DNA of 37,875 nt, taken from Candidatus Omnitrophota bacterium (lineage in GTDB: Bacteria; Omnitrophota; Gorgyraeia; 1-14-0-20-64-10). The stretch's first letter is position 1, and each line of letters begins with the position of its first letter. The notes below the pieces were generated by a model. It was given only the letters and a program-made list of their open reading frames with translations. It was not told the DNA's origin and made no database searches. The DNA is taken from NCBI GenBank assembly GCA_023818695.1, contig JAMWCF010000001.1, forward strand, positions 659,306 through 697,180, read 5' to 3'. The position numbers were made by a program, and so were the translations under genes. Of the stretch, positions 7,814 through 16,599 are shown piece by piece.

Positions 7814-8773
7814 ATGTTCGGTAAACCGATGGCCCTCTTTACAACGCTTGCTCTTTGCGCTGGATGTGCCTCTGTTCCGGTGCCGATCCGGACGGATATT
7901 CCCACTGCCCCTCTGCCACAGAAATTTGCTGGCTACTACGATTACAACCCCGCACCCCTGCGGATCACTCAAGTGGAAAAGGAGGAAATCCGTTCGGGAT
8001 ACCGTTTGAAAAGGTTCACCCTAGCCCCGGACAACTCTCCTAAGAGATTCCGACCGATCAAAGTGGACTGGTACAAACCGGACAAACCGGGCCGTTTGCC
8101 GGTTGTCCTCATGTCTCCGATCCTGGCCGGCAACGATCTTTACGTGAAGGAGTTCGGCCGGTTCTTCGCGGCGCGGGGCCTTCATGCCATTCTGGTCTAC
8201 CGCCAAAAGGAGGTTTTCTCCGCCGGCAGGCAATTGGAGGATATCGAAACCCACCTCAAGGATTCGATCATCAAGATGCGCCAGGCGCTGGATTGGATTC
8301 AAACACAGGAATCGGTGGACCCGCAGAGGATCGGCGCCTTCTCCATCAGTCTCGGGGCGATCCTGACGACCATCCTGACCGCGGTGGAACCGCGCGTCCG
8401 CTGCGCGGTGCTGGGACTTCCGGCCGGGCATATCCCGGAGATCATCATGACCTCGGACGATAAGGCGATTCGCAAACGCCGGCGTAACTACCTGAAGGAG
8501 AATAACCTCACCGAAGCGCAGGCGCTGGCCCGCCTGAAAGAGGTGATCCGTTCGGAGCCGCTCGACGCCGCCCCGGCCATCGACCCCAGAAAAGTGCTCA
8601 TCATCACCGGTTATTTCGACAGGGTGCTGGGGAGGGATAACGCCTTCGAACTCTGGAGGGCCATGCGCCGGCCGAGAATGATCGTCCTGCCGACCGGTCA
8701 CTATACTGCCTATTTCGCCACGCCGTACCTGAAACTAGCGGTCTATTCCTTCCTCAAGCGAAACCTGAAATAG
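7814..8773 (+). CDS. Exported alpha/beta hydrolase (dienelactone-hydrolase-like), putative lipoprotein
   Basis: Secreted hydrolase of 319 residues. The ATG at 7814 was chosen over an upstream in-frame TTG because it begins the signal peptide (MALFTTLALCAGC) and sits 7 nt after a good -10 box. The Cys after LCAG is a possible lipidation site, though the residue at -3 is not canonical. The nucleophile elbow is SISLG within IGAFSISLGAILTT, with Gly replaced by Ser at the first position. A candidate acid is in ITGYFDRVLG and the candidate His in LPTGHYTAYF. The substrate is unknown. Its last 39 nt overlap the 3' end of the convergent C45 gene. Confidence 0.8.
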   Translation: MFGKPMALFTTLALCAGCASVPVPIRTDIPTAPLPQKFAGYYDYNPAPLRITQVEKEEIRSGYRLKRFTLAPDNSPKRFRPIKVDWYKPDKPGRLPVVLMSPILAGNDLYVKEFGRFFAARGLHAILVYRQKEVFSAGRQLEDIETHLKDSIIKMRQALDWIQTQESVDPQRIGAFSISLGAILTTILTAVEPRVRCAVLGLPAGHIPEIIMTSDDKAIRKRRRNYLKENNLTEAQALARLKEVIRSEPLDAAPAIDPRKVLIITGYFDRVLGRDNAFELWRAMRRPRMIVLPTGHYTAYFATPYLKLAVYSFLKRNLK

Positions 8774-10015
8774 GGGTGCCAGGTCCACCTCGTGGTAGAC
8801 CTGCGTGGCGGCTGGATCCCGCCCTCGGGCGTTGGCCACCCACAGCTTTGGGAAAGCGTAGACAACCGATTGGACGTTGCTTTTCGGGGCGATCGCCCTG
8901 GCGATCGACATCCCGATCTCCGGGTCAACCTGTCCGTAAAACTGCCGCAGAAGCAGTCCCTGCCCTTTATACCGGGTCTCATAGGCCCCTGAACCCTCCG
9001 GAGACTCCAGACCCGGTTTGTCCGGATCTCCCTTGGAGGCGGTCTGCAGATCCCTGACCTGCGGATCGAACGCGGTGTCAGCTCGAAAGATCACGTTCTC
9101 GACCGAAATCCGGTAGGGGGCTTCCGGCTCCTGGTCGATCCAGAAGACGGCGCAGTGGGATTTCGTCGTCTCCAGGGCGACAGCCCGTTTGGTCTGCGCG
9201 TCGCTGAACAGGTAATTGTAGCCGGTGGTCCTCTCGGCCGTCCGAATGATCTCAACCGCCTCTTCCAGCTCCTCGCTCTCCTGCAAAACCCGCCGCAGGA
9301 GAAACGGCATCGGGGTTCCCTTCATATCCTGGTCCACCGTCTCGGAACCGATCTCCCCGACAGCGATCCCCTCCTCATTGATGCCGGAGATCACGCCGGT
9401 GAAACCGAGCCAGCCGAGACTCACGAACCGCTTGCCGTTCTTCGGGTGATGCACGAAAACAGCCGCGTAGCGCTGGACGTCCGACTGAATCGCCCAGTCC
9501 AGGTTGCGGATGTGAACCATCCGGCCGTCCCGGGTGGCCCGGCCGAACGCGGCAAAAGCAGCGCAGGTGGTGGCCATCAGCTCCGGCAGGGCGTGGACCC
9601 GCTCCAGCGTCTTGAGCGGGATTCCGGAAGCGTCGGCAAGCCCCCGCATCTCTTCCAGGAAGGAAGCGGGCACGTGCGGCTTCATGGCCGCCCAGGTCTG
9701 GTCCAGCTTCCGGTAGGCGAGCCAGGTCCCCATCATCGGGATCCCAACCTCCCTCTTGATGAAGGCCATCACGTTGTCAACGGAGGCCTTGACCTGCCGG
9801 GGCATGAGGGAACCGTGCTGGTACCCCATCTCGTAGGGGGACCCGGAAAGGAAAAGGACGGGAATTGTTTCGTGGATCCAGGAGAGTTCGCCCGGAGGGA
9901 TCGTTTTCAGGATCGGTTTGGCTTCCTGCGGACCAGCGCAGCCGTTCATGACCAGCGCGGCGCAGGCGGCCATCAGCCAGCGGCCGGCATTCGATTTTAC
10001 TGCCGCACCCCTCAC
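8735..10015 (-). CDS. C45-family Ntn acyltransferase/hydrolase, putative lipoprotein
   Basis: A 426-residue member of the C45 family (acyl-CoA:6-aminopenicillanate acyltransferase-like N-terminal-nucleophile hydrolases). Starting at GTG it has a signal sequence with a lipobox-like VMNGC (Cys26). Family features are SGSPYEMGYQHG near 58-68 and MATTCAAFAAFGRATRDG, where Cys151 would become the nucleophile after self-cleavage. These are followed by RNLDW, GFTGVISGINEEGIAVGEIG and a C-terminal Asn/Arg region. Such enzymes cleave or form amide bonds to acyl chains; the substrate is unknown. GTG overlaps the stop of the ceramidase-like gene by 4 nt, so the two are coupled. The 3' end overlaps the convergent hydrolase by 39 nt. 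Confidence 0.85.
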   Translation of the reverse strand: MRGAAVKSNAGRWLMAACAALVMNGCAGPQEAKPILKTIPPGELSWIHETIPVLFLSGSPYEMGYQHGSLMPRQVKASVDNVMAFIKREVGIPMMGTWLAYRKLDQTWAAMKPHVPASFLEEMRGLADASGIPLKTLERVHALPELMATTCAAFAAFGRATRDGRMVHIRNLDWAIQSDVQRYAAVFVHHPKNGKRFVSLGWLGFTGVISGINEEGIAVGEIGSETVDQDMKGTPMPFLLRRVLQESEELEEAVEIIRTAERTTGYNYLFSDAQTKRAVALETTKSHCAVFWIDQEPEAPYRISVENVIFRADTAFDPQVRDLQTASKGDPDKPGLESPEGSGAYETRYKGQGLLLRQFYGQVDPEIGMSIARAIAPKSNVQSVVYAFPKLWVANARGRDPAATQVYHEVDLAPLFQVSLEEGIDR

Positions 10016-11376
10016 CGGTCCTTACCTTCCTTACTCTCTTCAGAATAGACGCCGGCCAGCGCCTCAATCCCATCGACCATCAGCTCCCCGAAGGAAGGGC
10101 CGTACCAGGTCATCCAGGATTCGTAGCTGCCGTCCCGAAACTCCTGCGGGGTCACGGCGTAGCCGAGATAGCCGTTGGCATATCCCAGGAGCAGCGGTTC
10201 GACTCCCTGCGACACCAGTCTGTGTCTCAACCCCTGTCCCAGACCGGTGGTCAATTCCGCCGACAGAGGGACGAAAATCAGCCGGTCCAAAGCGATGAGA
10301 TTGAGGTAGGCGGAGGTCGGCCGCATCATCCTGCCTATCAAGGAAGGAACCGGCACCGGCCCCAGGCGGACCTGTGGAGAGGGCAGATTCATCCGCCATC
10401 CCCAGGTCACCACGTCCCCTTTCGGGGAGAGTTTCAGCCGGCTGACAATCGCGCCGGCCTGCTCGGCGATGCCCTGGGAGAAGTTCCTGATCTTTTCTTC
10501 CGGATCAGACGCCAGCTGGCCGCTGGGCCTTAAATCCCCCGCCGCTCCGTTGACAAACAGGCAGACGGAATCGGGATAGGCCGTCTCCAGCAGACGGGAA
10601 ACCTCCCCTGGGAAATCGCCGCTGAAACGCATGTCCTGGGACCCCAAAAGGGTCGGATGGGCCGCGGCGTTCACCAGGATGGCCAGCGGTTTCTTCTTTT
10701 CCACCGATTCGACCATGAAAACCGTGATCTTCGGGTCGGTGGGTCCGAGGGGATTCCTCCTGTTCTCTGTCAAACCCAGCACCGGAGCGGATTCGACCCC
10801 CCATTGAACCGGTTCCATCCGTTCCAGCGCCTGCCGGATGGACCAGATAATCCGGGCCTTCAGCCCCTCGATGACCTCGGGATCATACTCTCCGAAGACC
10901 ATCTCATACAGGAACCCCGGAGCGATAGCCCCCATACCCGAATGGGTGTGCGTGGCGCACAGGACGACCGATTGTCGGTAAAGCTTGAACTCCTTGGCGA
11001 TCTGCTTGAAGAGCTGTTCCGCCAGCGGAGGGGGGAAAATCAGCAGGTCCGCCGAAACAAAAACCGCTGTGTCGGTCCCGTCGCTTAAGACCAGGGTCCG
11101 AACGTAAAGGGAGTCCCGGATGCCGGTGGAGGGCTTTCCCTTCCTCTTCGAGTAGCCGGCCAGCGGCGTGCCGACCGCTGGGGTGATCTCCACCTTGGCG
11201 GCTCCCGCGGTGATTTTGGCCGGTTTCTGTCTCTGAATCTGGCTCTGGATCTTCTCCAGCGGAATCTTGGCCAGCGTGGTCGAGCCGTGTACCGACGCGC
11301 AGCCCAAAGGAAAAACGCAGATCAGGCCGGCCGCCGCAACAAGCGCGATCCCGAAAAACGCCGGATACCGTTTCAT
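10012..11376 (-). CDS. Neutral/alkaline ceramidase-like exported hydrolase
   Basis: A 454-residue protein with the neutral ceramidase N-terminal fold (Pfam PF04734). The ATG at 11376 overlaps the queF stop as ATGA and opens a signal peptide ending near FPLGC (Cys26), which may be lipidated although the site is not a perfect lipobox. Hallmarks are AGAAKVEITPAVGTPLAGY (57-74), SADLL, CATHTHSG (139-146, the metal-binding His pair), a conserved AHPTLLG and FVNGAAGDLRPSG. It is shorter than classical ceramidases (~650-700 residues) because the C-terminal Ig-like domain is missing. Many bacterial members of this size have unknown substrates, so 'ceramidase' is a fold-level name. Confidence 0.85.
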   Translation of the reverse strand: MKRYPAFFGIALVAAAGLICVFPLGCASVHGSTTLAKIPLEKIQSQIQRQKPAKITAGAAKVEITPAVGTPLAGYSKRKGKPSTGIRDSLYVRTLVLSDGTDTAVFVSADLLIFPPPLAEQLFKQIAKEFKLYRQSVVLCATHTHSGMGAIAPGFLYEMVFGEYDPEVIEGLKARIIWSIRQALERMEPVQWGVESAPVLGLTENRRNPLGPTDPKITVFMVESVEKKKPLAILVNAAAHPTLLGSQDMRFSGDFPGEVSRLLETAYPDSVCLFVNGAAGDLRPSGQLASDPEEKIRNFSQGIAEQAGAIVSRLKLSPKGDVVTWGWRMNLPSPQVRLGPVPVPSLIGRMMRPTSAYLNLIALDRLIFVPLSAELTTGLGQGLRHRLVSQGVEPLLLGYANGYLGYAVTPQEFRDGSYESWMTWYGPSFGELMVDGIEALAGVYSEESKEGKDR

Positions 11377-11774
11377 AACCGATCCCCTTTCCGGCGAGCG
11401 GGATACCGCGCCTCCACAATAGTCTTCATCCCGCCCCGCACGTTGAACTCCCCCGTGACAACCACCCAGACCGGCTTGACCGCCTTGACGAAATCCCGCA
11501 GAATCCGGTTCACAGCGTTCTCCTGAAAAATCCCCACATTCCGGAAACCGTTGATGTAAAACTTCAACGCCTTGAGCTCGACGCACCATTTCCGCGGAAG
11601 GTAGCGGATGGTGATCGTCCCGAAATCCGGCAGGCCGGTTCTCGGGCAGACCGACGTGAATTCGTCGATTGCAATGGTGATCTCGTAGCCGGCGTACTGG
11701 TTGGGCCAGCATTCCAGCTCCGGAAGCTTCTCCTTGATCCCCGACGCGGCGTGGGCTTTCGTGTATGCAGGCAT
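11373..11774 (-). CDS. queF: NADPH-dependent 7-cyano-7-deazaguanine (preQ0) reductase
   Basis: Reduces the nitrile of preQ0 to preQ1 in queuosine biosynthesis. At 133 residues it is the short, unimodular QueF form. The nucleophile Cys43 lies in EFTSVCPRTGLPDFG with the conserved Asp50, and the NADPH-binding QueF motif reads ELKALKFY (66-73). NVGIFQENAVNRI and GEFNVRGG match the family. It lies 18 nt after the EamA transporter stop and its own stop overlaps the ceramidase start. No other queuosine gene and no preQ1 riboswitch is visible. Confidence 0.95.
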   Translation of the reverse strand: MPAYTKAHAASGIKEKLPELECWPNQYAGYEITIAIDEFTSVCPRTGLPDFGTITIRYLPRKWCVELKALKFYINGFRNVGIFQENAVNRILRDFVKAVKPVWVVVTGEFNVRGGMKTIVEARYPARRKGDRL

Positions 11775-11792
11775 CGTCTGCCGCTTATTTTA

Positions 11793-12668
11793 TCACGCCG
11801 CAAGGGTAATAATGGCGGCACCGGCCAGCATGACAGCGGTCGCCGCCATCCTCTGACGGAAGGCCGGCTCCCGGTAGAGCAAACCGCCGTAGAGGACGGA
11901 GACCAGCAGACTCAACCTTTTGATCGCGATGAAATAGGCGACCGGTGCCTCGCGGATCCCCAGGCAATGCATCAGGAAAGCTCCCGACATCACCAGGCCG
12001 GCCAGCATGTAAAGAGGCAGCTGGGCCCGCAGCTGCCCGCCGAGGCGCCGCAGGTCCCCTTTCGCCCGGGCCGCAACCAGCGCGCAGAGAATCAGGGCGT
12101 CCAGCGACAGATAGATGAAAGGAAACGACTCCGGGCTGGAGAGCAGGACCGCCCGCTTGCTCAAGACCGAGGTGATGCTGTACAAGGCGGCGGTGATCAT
12201 CATCAGCCGGATCCCCTCGTTCTTGAGCATCGCCCGCACCGGCTCCAGGGGCCCATGCACGGCCAGCTCCGCGTGGAGGGCGTACGCCCCGACAGTAACC
12301 GCCACCACCCCGATGAAGCCGGCCATGGTCACCGCTTCTCCCAGAAAGAGCCAGCCGGTCGCCACCGTCAGCAGAGGGGTGAAAGCCTGGAACGGGATGA
12401 CCAGCGACAGCAGCCCCTTCTTCATCGATTTCAGCGCGCAGAGGTAGGCGGTCAACTCCAGGGGGATCATCATGCCGGTCACTTTCCAGAATTCCCAGGA
12501 CAGAGCGGGCAGGCCGGCGTTCAGGAAAACCAGCAGCAGCCACGGCAGAGAGAAGAGGACCTTCGCCCAGGCCACTGTTGCTTCGTCCGCCCGGGCAAGA
12601 AGCTTTTTGGCGATGGCGTCGGATGTGCCGATCAGCAGAGCGCAGGCAAGACCAAAGGAGATCCACAT
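11793..12668 (-). CDS. EamA/DMT-family inner-membrane transporter
   Basis: A 291-residue protein with about ten hydrophobic segments in two repeats, the layout of the drug/metabolite transporter superfamily (EamA). The first repeat ends with GWLFLGEAVTMAGFIGVVAVTVGAYAL and the second with GLLYREPAFRQRMAATAVMLAGAAIITLAA, the paired EamA endings. The transported compound cannot be told from sequence. It starts 13 nt after the rRNA methyltransferase stop without a clear ribosome site, so translation may depend on coupling. Confidence 0.9.
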   Translation of the reverse strand: MWISFGLACALLIGTSDAIAKKLLARADEATVAWAKVLFSLPWLLLVFLNAGLPALSWEFWKVTGMMIPLELTAYLCALKSMKKGLLSLVIPFQAFTPLLTVATGWLFLGEAVTMAGFIGVVAVTVGAYALHAELAVHGPLEPVRAMLKNEGIRLMMITAALYSITSVLSKRAVLLSSPESFPFIYLSLDALILCALVAARAKGDLRRLGGQLRAQLPLYMLAGLVMSGAFLMHCLGIREAPVAYFIAIKRLSLLVSVLYGGLLYREPAFRQRMAATAVMLAGAAIITLAA

Positions 12669-12681
12669 CAGGGGCGGCTGG

Positions 12682-13860
12682 TCAAATCGTTTCCAGGATA
12701 AGGCACTTCAGATACTTCGATTCCGGGTGGGTCAGCAGGATCGGGTGGTCCTTCGACTGGGTCCGATTCTCCAGCAAGCGGACGGCCCGGCCGGCCCCCA
12801 CGCTGGCCTGGCGAAGCGTCTCCAGGAACAGCTCCTCCGTCATATTGTAGGAGCAGGAACAGGTGATCAGGATCCCTTCCGGTTTCAGGAGCCGCATGGC
12901 CCGCAGGTTGATCTCCCGGTATCCCCGCTTGGCGCCCTGCAGTTCCGCTTTGCTCTTCGCAAAAGCCGGGGGATCCAGAATCACCAGGTCGAACTGTTCG
13001 CCCTGCTTCTCCATTTCTCTCAACCGGTCGAAAGCGTTGGCCTTCTCGGCCCGGATATTTTTGAACCCGTTCAAAGCGGCGTTCTCTTGAAGCAGGTTCA
13101 AGGCCTGTTCCGAATCTTCGATGGCGACGACCTCCTGCGCCGTGCCGGCGGCCTGCAGACTGAACCCCCCTTGGTAGGCGAAAACGTCCAGCACCCTGCC
13201 CTTGGCGAACGAGCCGCTGTGAATCCGATTCTCCCTCTGGTCAAGATAGGCGCCGGTCTTCTGCGCTCGGGAGAAATCGACGATGTAGCGGCGCTTTCCC
13301 TCCGTCACCTCCACCCTCTTCGGCTCTTCGCCGAAAAGGAGCTTCCTTTCAGCCGACAACCCTTCCAGCTTCCGGACGGGGGAGTCGTTCCATCCCAGCA
13401 CCGCCTTGGCGCCGGTGAACTCCACCGCCAGTTCCACCAGAAGAGGCAGCAGCTGCTCTATCCCGAGACTCAAAACCTGGAACACCAGAATATCGGCGTA
13501 CCTGTCCACGATCAGCCCCGGGAAGCCGTCCGCTTCCGAAAAAACGAGCCGGCAGGCGTTGGAATCGGTGACGATCCTCTTTCTGTAGGCAACAGCCGCC
13601 TCGAAGCGGCCGGCCCAGAAATCCCTGTCGATCTGCTCCTGCGGATCCTGGGTGAGCATCCGCAGGGCGATCTTCGACGCCGCGTTGTAGAAGGCCTGCC
13701 CCAGCAGCTGCCCGTCGGGGGCCTTGACGCGGACAACCGCTCCCGAGGAGGGGCCGTCGGCCGTTTTCAGGTCGTCCTTGTAGATCCAGGGATGCCCCGT
13801 TTCGTACCACCGGACCCCTTTGTGCGTGATCGTGACTTCACCCTTCACTTCGTGACCCAT
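12682..13860 (-). CDS. Class I rRNA large-subunit m5C methyltransferase, RlmI-like
   Basis: A 392-residue SAM-dependent methyltransferase with an N-terminal PUA domain (WYETGHPWIYKDDL at about 18-31) and a Rossmann domain. The EEHFG-type linker region contains DFSRAQKTGAYLDQRENR. The SAM loop is VLDVFAYQGGFSLQAA. The catalytic region has VILDPPAFAKSK and CSCSYNMTEELF with the Cys expected of m5C enzymes. E. coli RlmI methylates C1962 of 23S rRNA; this is the best functional guess. The start overlaps the YnbE-YdbL gene by 16 nt; a GTG at 13848 is an alternative. Confidence 0.92.
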   Translation of the reverse strand: MGHEVKGEVTITHKGVRWYETGHPWIYKDDLKTADGPSSGAVVRVKAPDGQLLGQAFYNAASKIALRMLTQDPQEQIDRDFWAGRFEAAVAYRKRIVTDSNACRLVFSEADGFPGLIVDRYADILVFQVLSLGIEQLLPLLVELAVEFTGAKAVLGWNDSPVRKLEGLSAERKLLFGEEPKRVEVTEGKRRYIVDFSRAQKTGAYLDQRENRIHSGSFAKGRVLDVFAYQGGFSLQAAGTAQEVVAIEDSEQALNLLQENAALNGFKNIRAEKANAFDRLREMEKQGEQFDLVILDPPAFAKSKAELQGAKRGYREINLRAMRLLKPEGILITCSCSYNMTEELFLETLRQASVGAGRAVRLLENRTQSKDHPILLTHPESKYLKCLILETI

Positions 13861-14438
13861 TCTCCCGATGGCTGCTGGATCTTCTCTCCCGGCTCCGCTC
13901 TCTCCCTCTGCTCCTGGGCGAAAGCGGCTTTGACGGTGGCCATGGCATCCCCGGGAAGATTGTTCTGCTCAATGATCGTCCGGTAAATCAGCTCCCGGTC
14001 CCGGTTCTCCTGCTCCACCAGAGCGGTCACTTCCGGAGTGGAAACCAGCGCGCTGACAAGCCCCTGGTTGTTTTCCCCGACCCATCCCTTCATCTTGTAT
14101 TCCTTCAACTGCTTGTACCGATCCCGACGGGAATCGATCGCCCGCTGGGCCTCCGGCGTCATGAACTTCAGCTGCGGCGACGCCGCCCAGGCGGAGGGAA
14201 CCAACCAGTCGCCCAGTCGGCTGCGCGGCTTCTGCGCCGATTTCGGCTCGGGGTTCACCATATCCTCAATGGAGCTGGCCGTTTCCTTGACCTGCCGCAC
14301 ATCCAGCGTGATGTGGGCCTCAATCTTGATCGGCCTGTCCGGGTCGCCCGCGACCGTGGCCCGGCACGCGGCGACCCCGAGGAGACCCCCCCCAGCCAAT
14401 AAAATCCCAAGCGTCATCGTGCATTGTCTCTTCAACAT
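13845..14438 (-). CDS. YnbE-YdbL fusion lipoprotein (DUF1318)
   Basis: A 197-residue lipoprotein with a perfect lipobox GVAAC (Cys25). The mature N-terminus (PDRPIKIEAHITLDVRQ, 33-49) resembles E. coli YnbE, a tiny outer-membrane lipoprotein. The C-terminal ~110 residues resemble YdbL: KMKGWVGENNQGLVSAL, the ENRDRELIYRTIIEQNNLP segment, and the ending PGEKIQQPSGEWVTK. In E. coli the operon order is ydbH-ynbE-ydbL and its products help phospholipid movement between membranes. Here an AsmA-like gene sits 11 nt upstream in the same order, so the two small partners appear fused. It has a strong purine-rich AGGGGGGAG ribosome site. YdbL is proposed to chaperone or control the YdbH-YnbE interaction. 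Confidence 0.82.
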   Translation of the reverse strand: MLKRQCTMTLGILLAGGGLLGVAACRATVAGDPDRPIKIEAHITLDVRQVKETASSIEDMVNPEPKSAQKPRSRLGDWLVPSAWAASPQLKFMTPEAQRAIDSRRDRYKQLKEYKMKGWVGENNQGLVSALVSTPEVTALVEQENRDRELIYRTIIEQNNLPGDAMATVKAAFAQEQRERAEPGEKIQQPSGEWVTK

Positions 14439-14449
14439 GGACTCCCCCC

Positions 14450-15166
14450 TTATAAGATCAGCTCTTTTAAGACCGCCACCGACTCTTTATCCACTCGTAT
14501 CTTCAGATTCAGAAGATGGTCCCCATCGAGATAGAGATCGACCAGATACCGACTTTCATCGGTCCGGACGTCGATCTTTCCCACCTGATAATGAAACAGC
14601 TCCTGGCCTTTCAGCGCCGTCAGCAACTGCCGCCGAGCGTCTCCCTCCGGCATGAAGCTTAAGAGCTGGCGCATCAGTTCGCCGCTCAATGTTCCGCCGG
14701 GATCATCGGCCTTCAGAGCCGTTTCAACCCTTTCCACGGCCCCTGCCGTCCCTTCCAAATCGATCGCCCCCCGCAGCAGACCCGCGGCCTTCCATTCCCC
14801 TTTGCCGACCGTCCGGTCCAGCGCGGCCAAATCCAGCTCCACCTGCCGAACCTGCACCGCCCATTTGCAATCCCCTCGGATCCAGCGGCGGGGGTCGGTC
14901 TGCAGCAGGACGCTTCCGGCCGACAGGATCCGGGTCCCATCGATCGTTTTCCAGTTTACCGAAATCGCCTCCACCTTGAAATGGGGAACAAACCGCAGCC
15001 GCCGGATCTCCACTTTCGTTTCCGGAACCTGTTCTTGAACGCGCGAGCTCACAGCAAGGGAGATCCAGGAAGCCCCGCCCGGCGTAGTCACCCAATAGAG
15101 CAGCGCCCCGGCCGCCAGAACCCCGAGGCACAGCAGGACGGCGAAAACCAGGAGAACTCTTTTCAC
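14450..15166 (-). CDS. Short AsmA/YdbH-like envelope protein
   Basis: A 238-residue protein starting with GTG 2 nt after the ATP-grasp stop (an in-frame TTG at 15172 overlapping that stop is possible). One N-terminal membrane helix (VLLVFAVLLCLGVLAAGALLYWV) is followed by a beta-rich periplasmic part with VEIRRLRFVPHFKVEAISVNWK, like the N-terminal repeat of AsmA-like proteins that build lipid-transfer grooves. It is far shorter than E. coli YdbH (~880 residues), so it cannot span the periplasm alone unless it multimerises. The downstream YnbE-YdbL fusion supports a YdbH-type role. The sequence match alone is weak; the assignment rests on fold-like features and gene order. Confidence 0.65.
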   Translation of the reverse strand: MKRVLLVFAVLLCLGVLAAGALLYWVTTPGGASWISLAVSSRVQEQVPETKVEIRRLRFVPHFKVEAISVNWKTIDGTRILSAGSVLLQTDPRRWIRGDCKWAVQVRQVELDLAALDRTVGKGEWKAAGLLRGAIDLEGTAGAVERVETALKADDPGGTLSGELMRQLLSFMPEGDARRQLLTALKGQELFHYQVGKIDVRTDESRYLVDLYLDGDHLLNLKIRVDKESVAVLKELIL

Positions 15167-15168
15167 GA

Positions 15169-16599
15169 TCAAACGGATAGGAAGACCGGCACCAGGCCGC
15201 CGCCCTGGCTGATGTTCACGATCGGCTCCGGCGAACACCGGCCGACGAAAGCCACCCCCTTGGAGGTCGCGGTGACGCTCAAGGTCACGTAATGCTGCTC
15301 CACCTGAACCCGCCCGCTCTGCTTCAGGACCATCATCGGTACCTTCTCGATTTTCACCTTCTCCTGCGCCACAAAAGACCCCGGGCGGGAAAACGCCTCC
15401 TCCAGGACCTTGCTCCACTCCGCCTCCGAGACCTCCTCCCCGACGACCACCTTCTCCCCCCCGTAGCCGCGGTTCGGCTTGAGCACCAGTGCCTCTCTTT
15501 TCTCACGGACGTACGGAATCAGGTCGATTTCGTTCCCCTGAGGATCCGTGGTTTTCCTCTCAAAAATCAGCCGGGTCCAGGGGACCCGGCGCTTCGAGGC
15601 TCGCAACTCTTGCGGGGTGAAGTAGGAAGCGAACGCGGGGCTGGTGAAGATCTCGCACAGGCTTTTGTGGTCGAACTCGCCGAAAACGGTGGAGACCACC
15701 CTGTTCTGGGCGAAAGCGGCCTCTATCCCTTCCACCGACCCGCCGTGCGTCTTGATGGAGACCACCTCTTCCAGCTGGAAGTCCCTGTAGACGATGTCGA
15801 TCTCCTGCCCCTTCAGCAGGAAGGTTTCCCCTTTGGTTTCCAGCTCGCGGGGGTCTCCGACCAGCGAACGAAACCCTTTCTCCTCAAAGAAGCGCTGGAG
15901 CTGGCTGAACTCGTCGCACCCGCCGGTAATCGTCTCCCGTCTTTCGACCAGCCCCACGCGGCAATCCGGCCGGCCCAGTGCTTTGGAGTGGGCCGCCAGT
16001 TCTCCCAGCAGCAGCTGCCTGTAATCGGCCGGCGGGACCAGATCCACATGGGGGATTTTTTCCTTCAGGGACGGAATCAGGTGAGCGTTCACCAGCTCGG
16101 TGGCGGCCGGCATTAGGTAGACGCAACCCACCCCCACCGCGTTGAACTCGATGATCTGGAAGGAGGAGAGATCCTCTTCCACATTCGGACCCAGATTGGT
16201 GTCGAACCGCTCGAAGACCGTCTGTGGGCGGGGGATCTTGTCGGAATAGCTGTCCTTCAGCCACTTCAGCTCCGCTTCCCTCAAAGGAAGGATTTGCTGG
16301 AGGTTCGGATCTTCGAAGTAACGGGGAAGGATCCTGTTGACGGTCCTGCGGATCGCTCGGAAAAGCCCCTGCAGATACCGGGCGGTGGAACGGCGAAGAA
16401 CCCACGGGGTCAGCGCCACAGGGATGATGTTTTGCTGGTCCGTCTCGGTCCCCTGGATCAACAAACTGCGCTCTCTCAAACGGGCCCGGATCTCGCCGGC
16501 GACGGCGTTCAGCTCGGCCTCCGGCAGCTGCTCGATGGCCGAGAAGACCGCTCGTCCGGAACCTGTCCGCTGCCGCCAGTGCGGCTCGCTATTCCCCAA
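15169..16599 (-). CDS. ATP-grasp-like protein of unknown function
   Basis: A 476-residue protein that I recognise only at fold level. Residues near 385-400 read [18 protein letters not shown], an ATP-grasp phosphate-binding loop. The middle part has [10 protein letters not shown] and the C-terminus [30 protein letters not shown], as in circularly permuted or glutathionylspermidine-synthase-like ATP-grasp ligases. A peptide- or amine-ligating activity is possible but not shown. The start is TTG, overlapping the YjbQ gene by 11 nt, with no ribosome site, so coupling is probable. No partner peptide gene is visible nearby. Confidence 0.75.
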   Translation of the reverse strand: MGNSEPHWRQRTGSGRAVFSAIEQLPEAELNAVAGEIRARLRERSLLIQGTETDQQNIIPVALTPWVLRRSTARYLQGLFRAIRRTVNRILPRYFEDPNLQQILPLREAELKWLKDSYSDKIPRPQTVFERFDTNLGPNVEEDLSSFQIIEFNAVGVGCVYLMPAATELVNAHLIPSLKEKIPHVDLVPPADYRQLLLGELAAHSKALGRPDCRVGLVERRETITGGCDEFSQLQRFFEEKGFRSLVGDPRELETKGETFLLKGQEIDIVYRDFQLEEVVSIKTHGGSVEGIEAAFAQNRVVSTVFGEFDHKSLCEIFTSPAFASYFTPQELRASKRRVPWTRLIFERKTTDPQGNEIDLIPYVREKREALVLKPNRGYGGEKVVVGEEVSEAEWSKVLEEAFSRPGSFVAQEKVKIEKVPMMVLKQSGRVQVEQHYVTLSVTATSKGVAFVGRCSPEPIVNISQGGGLVPVFLSV

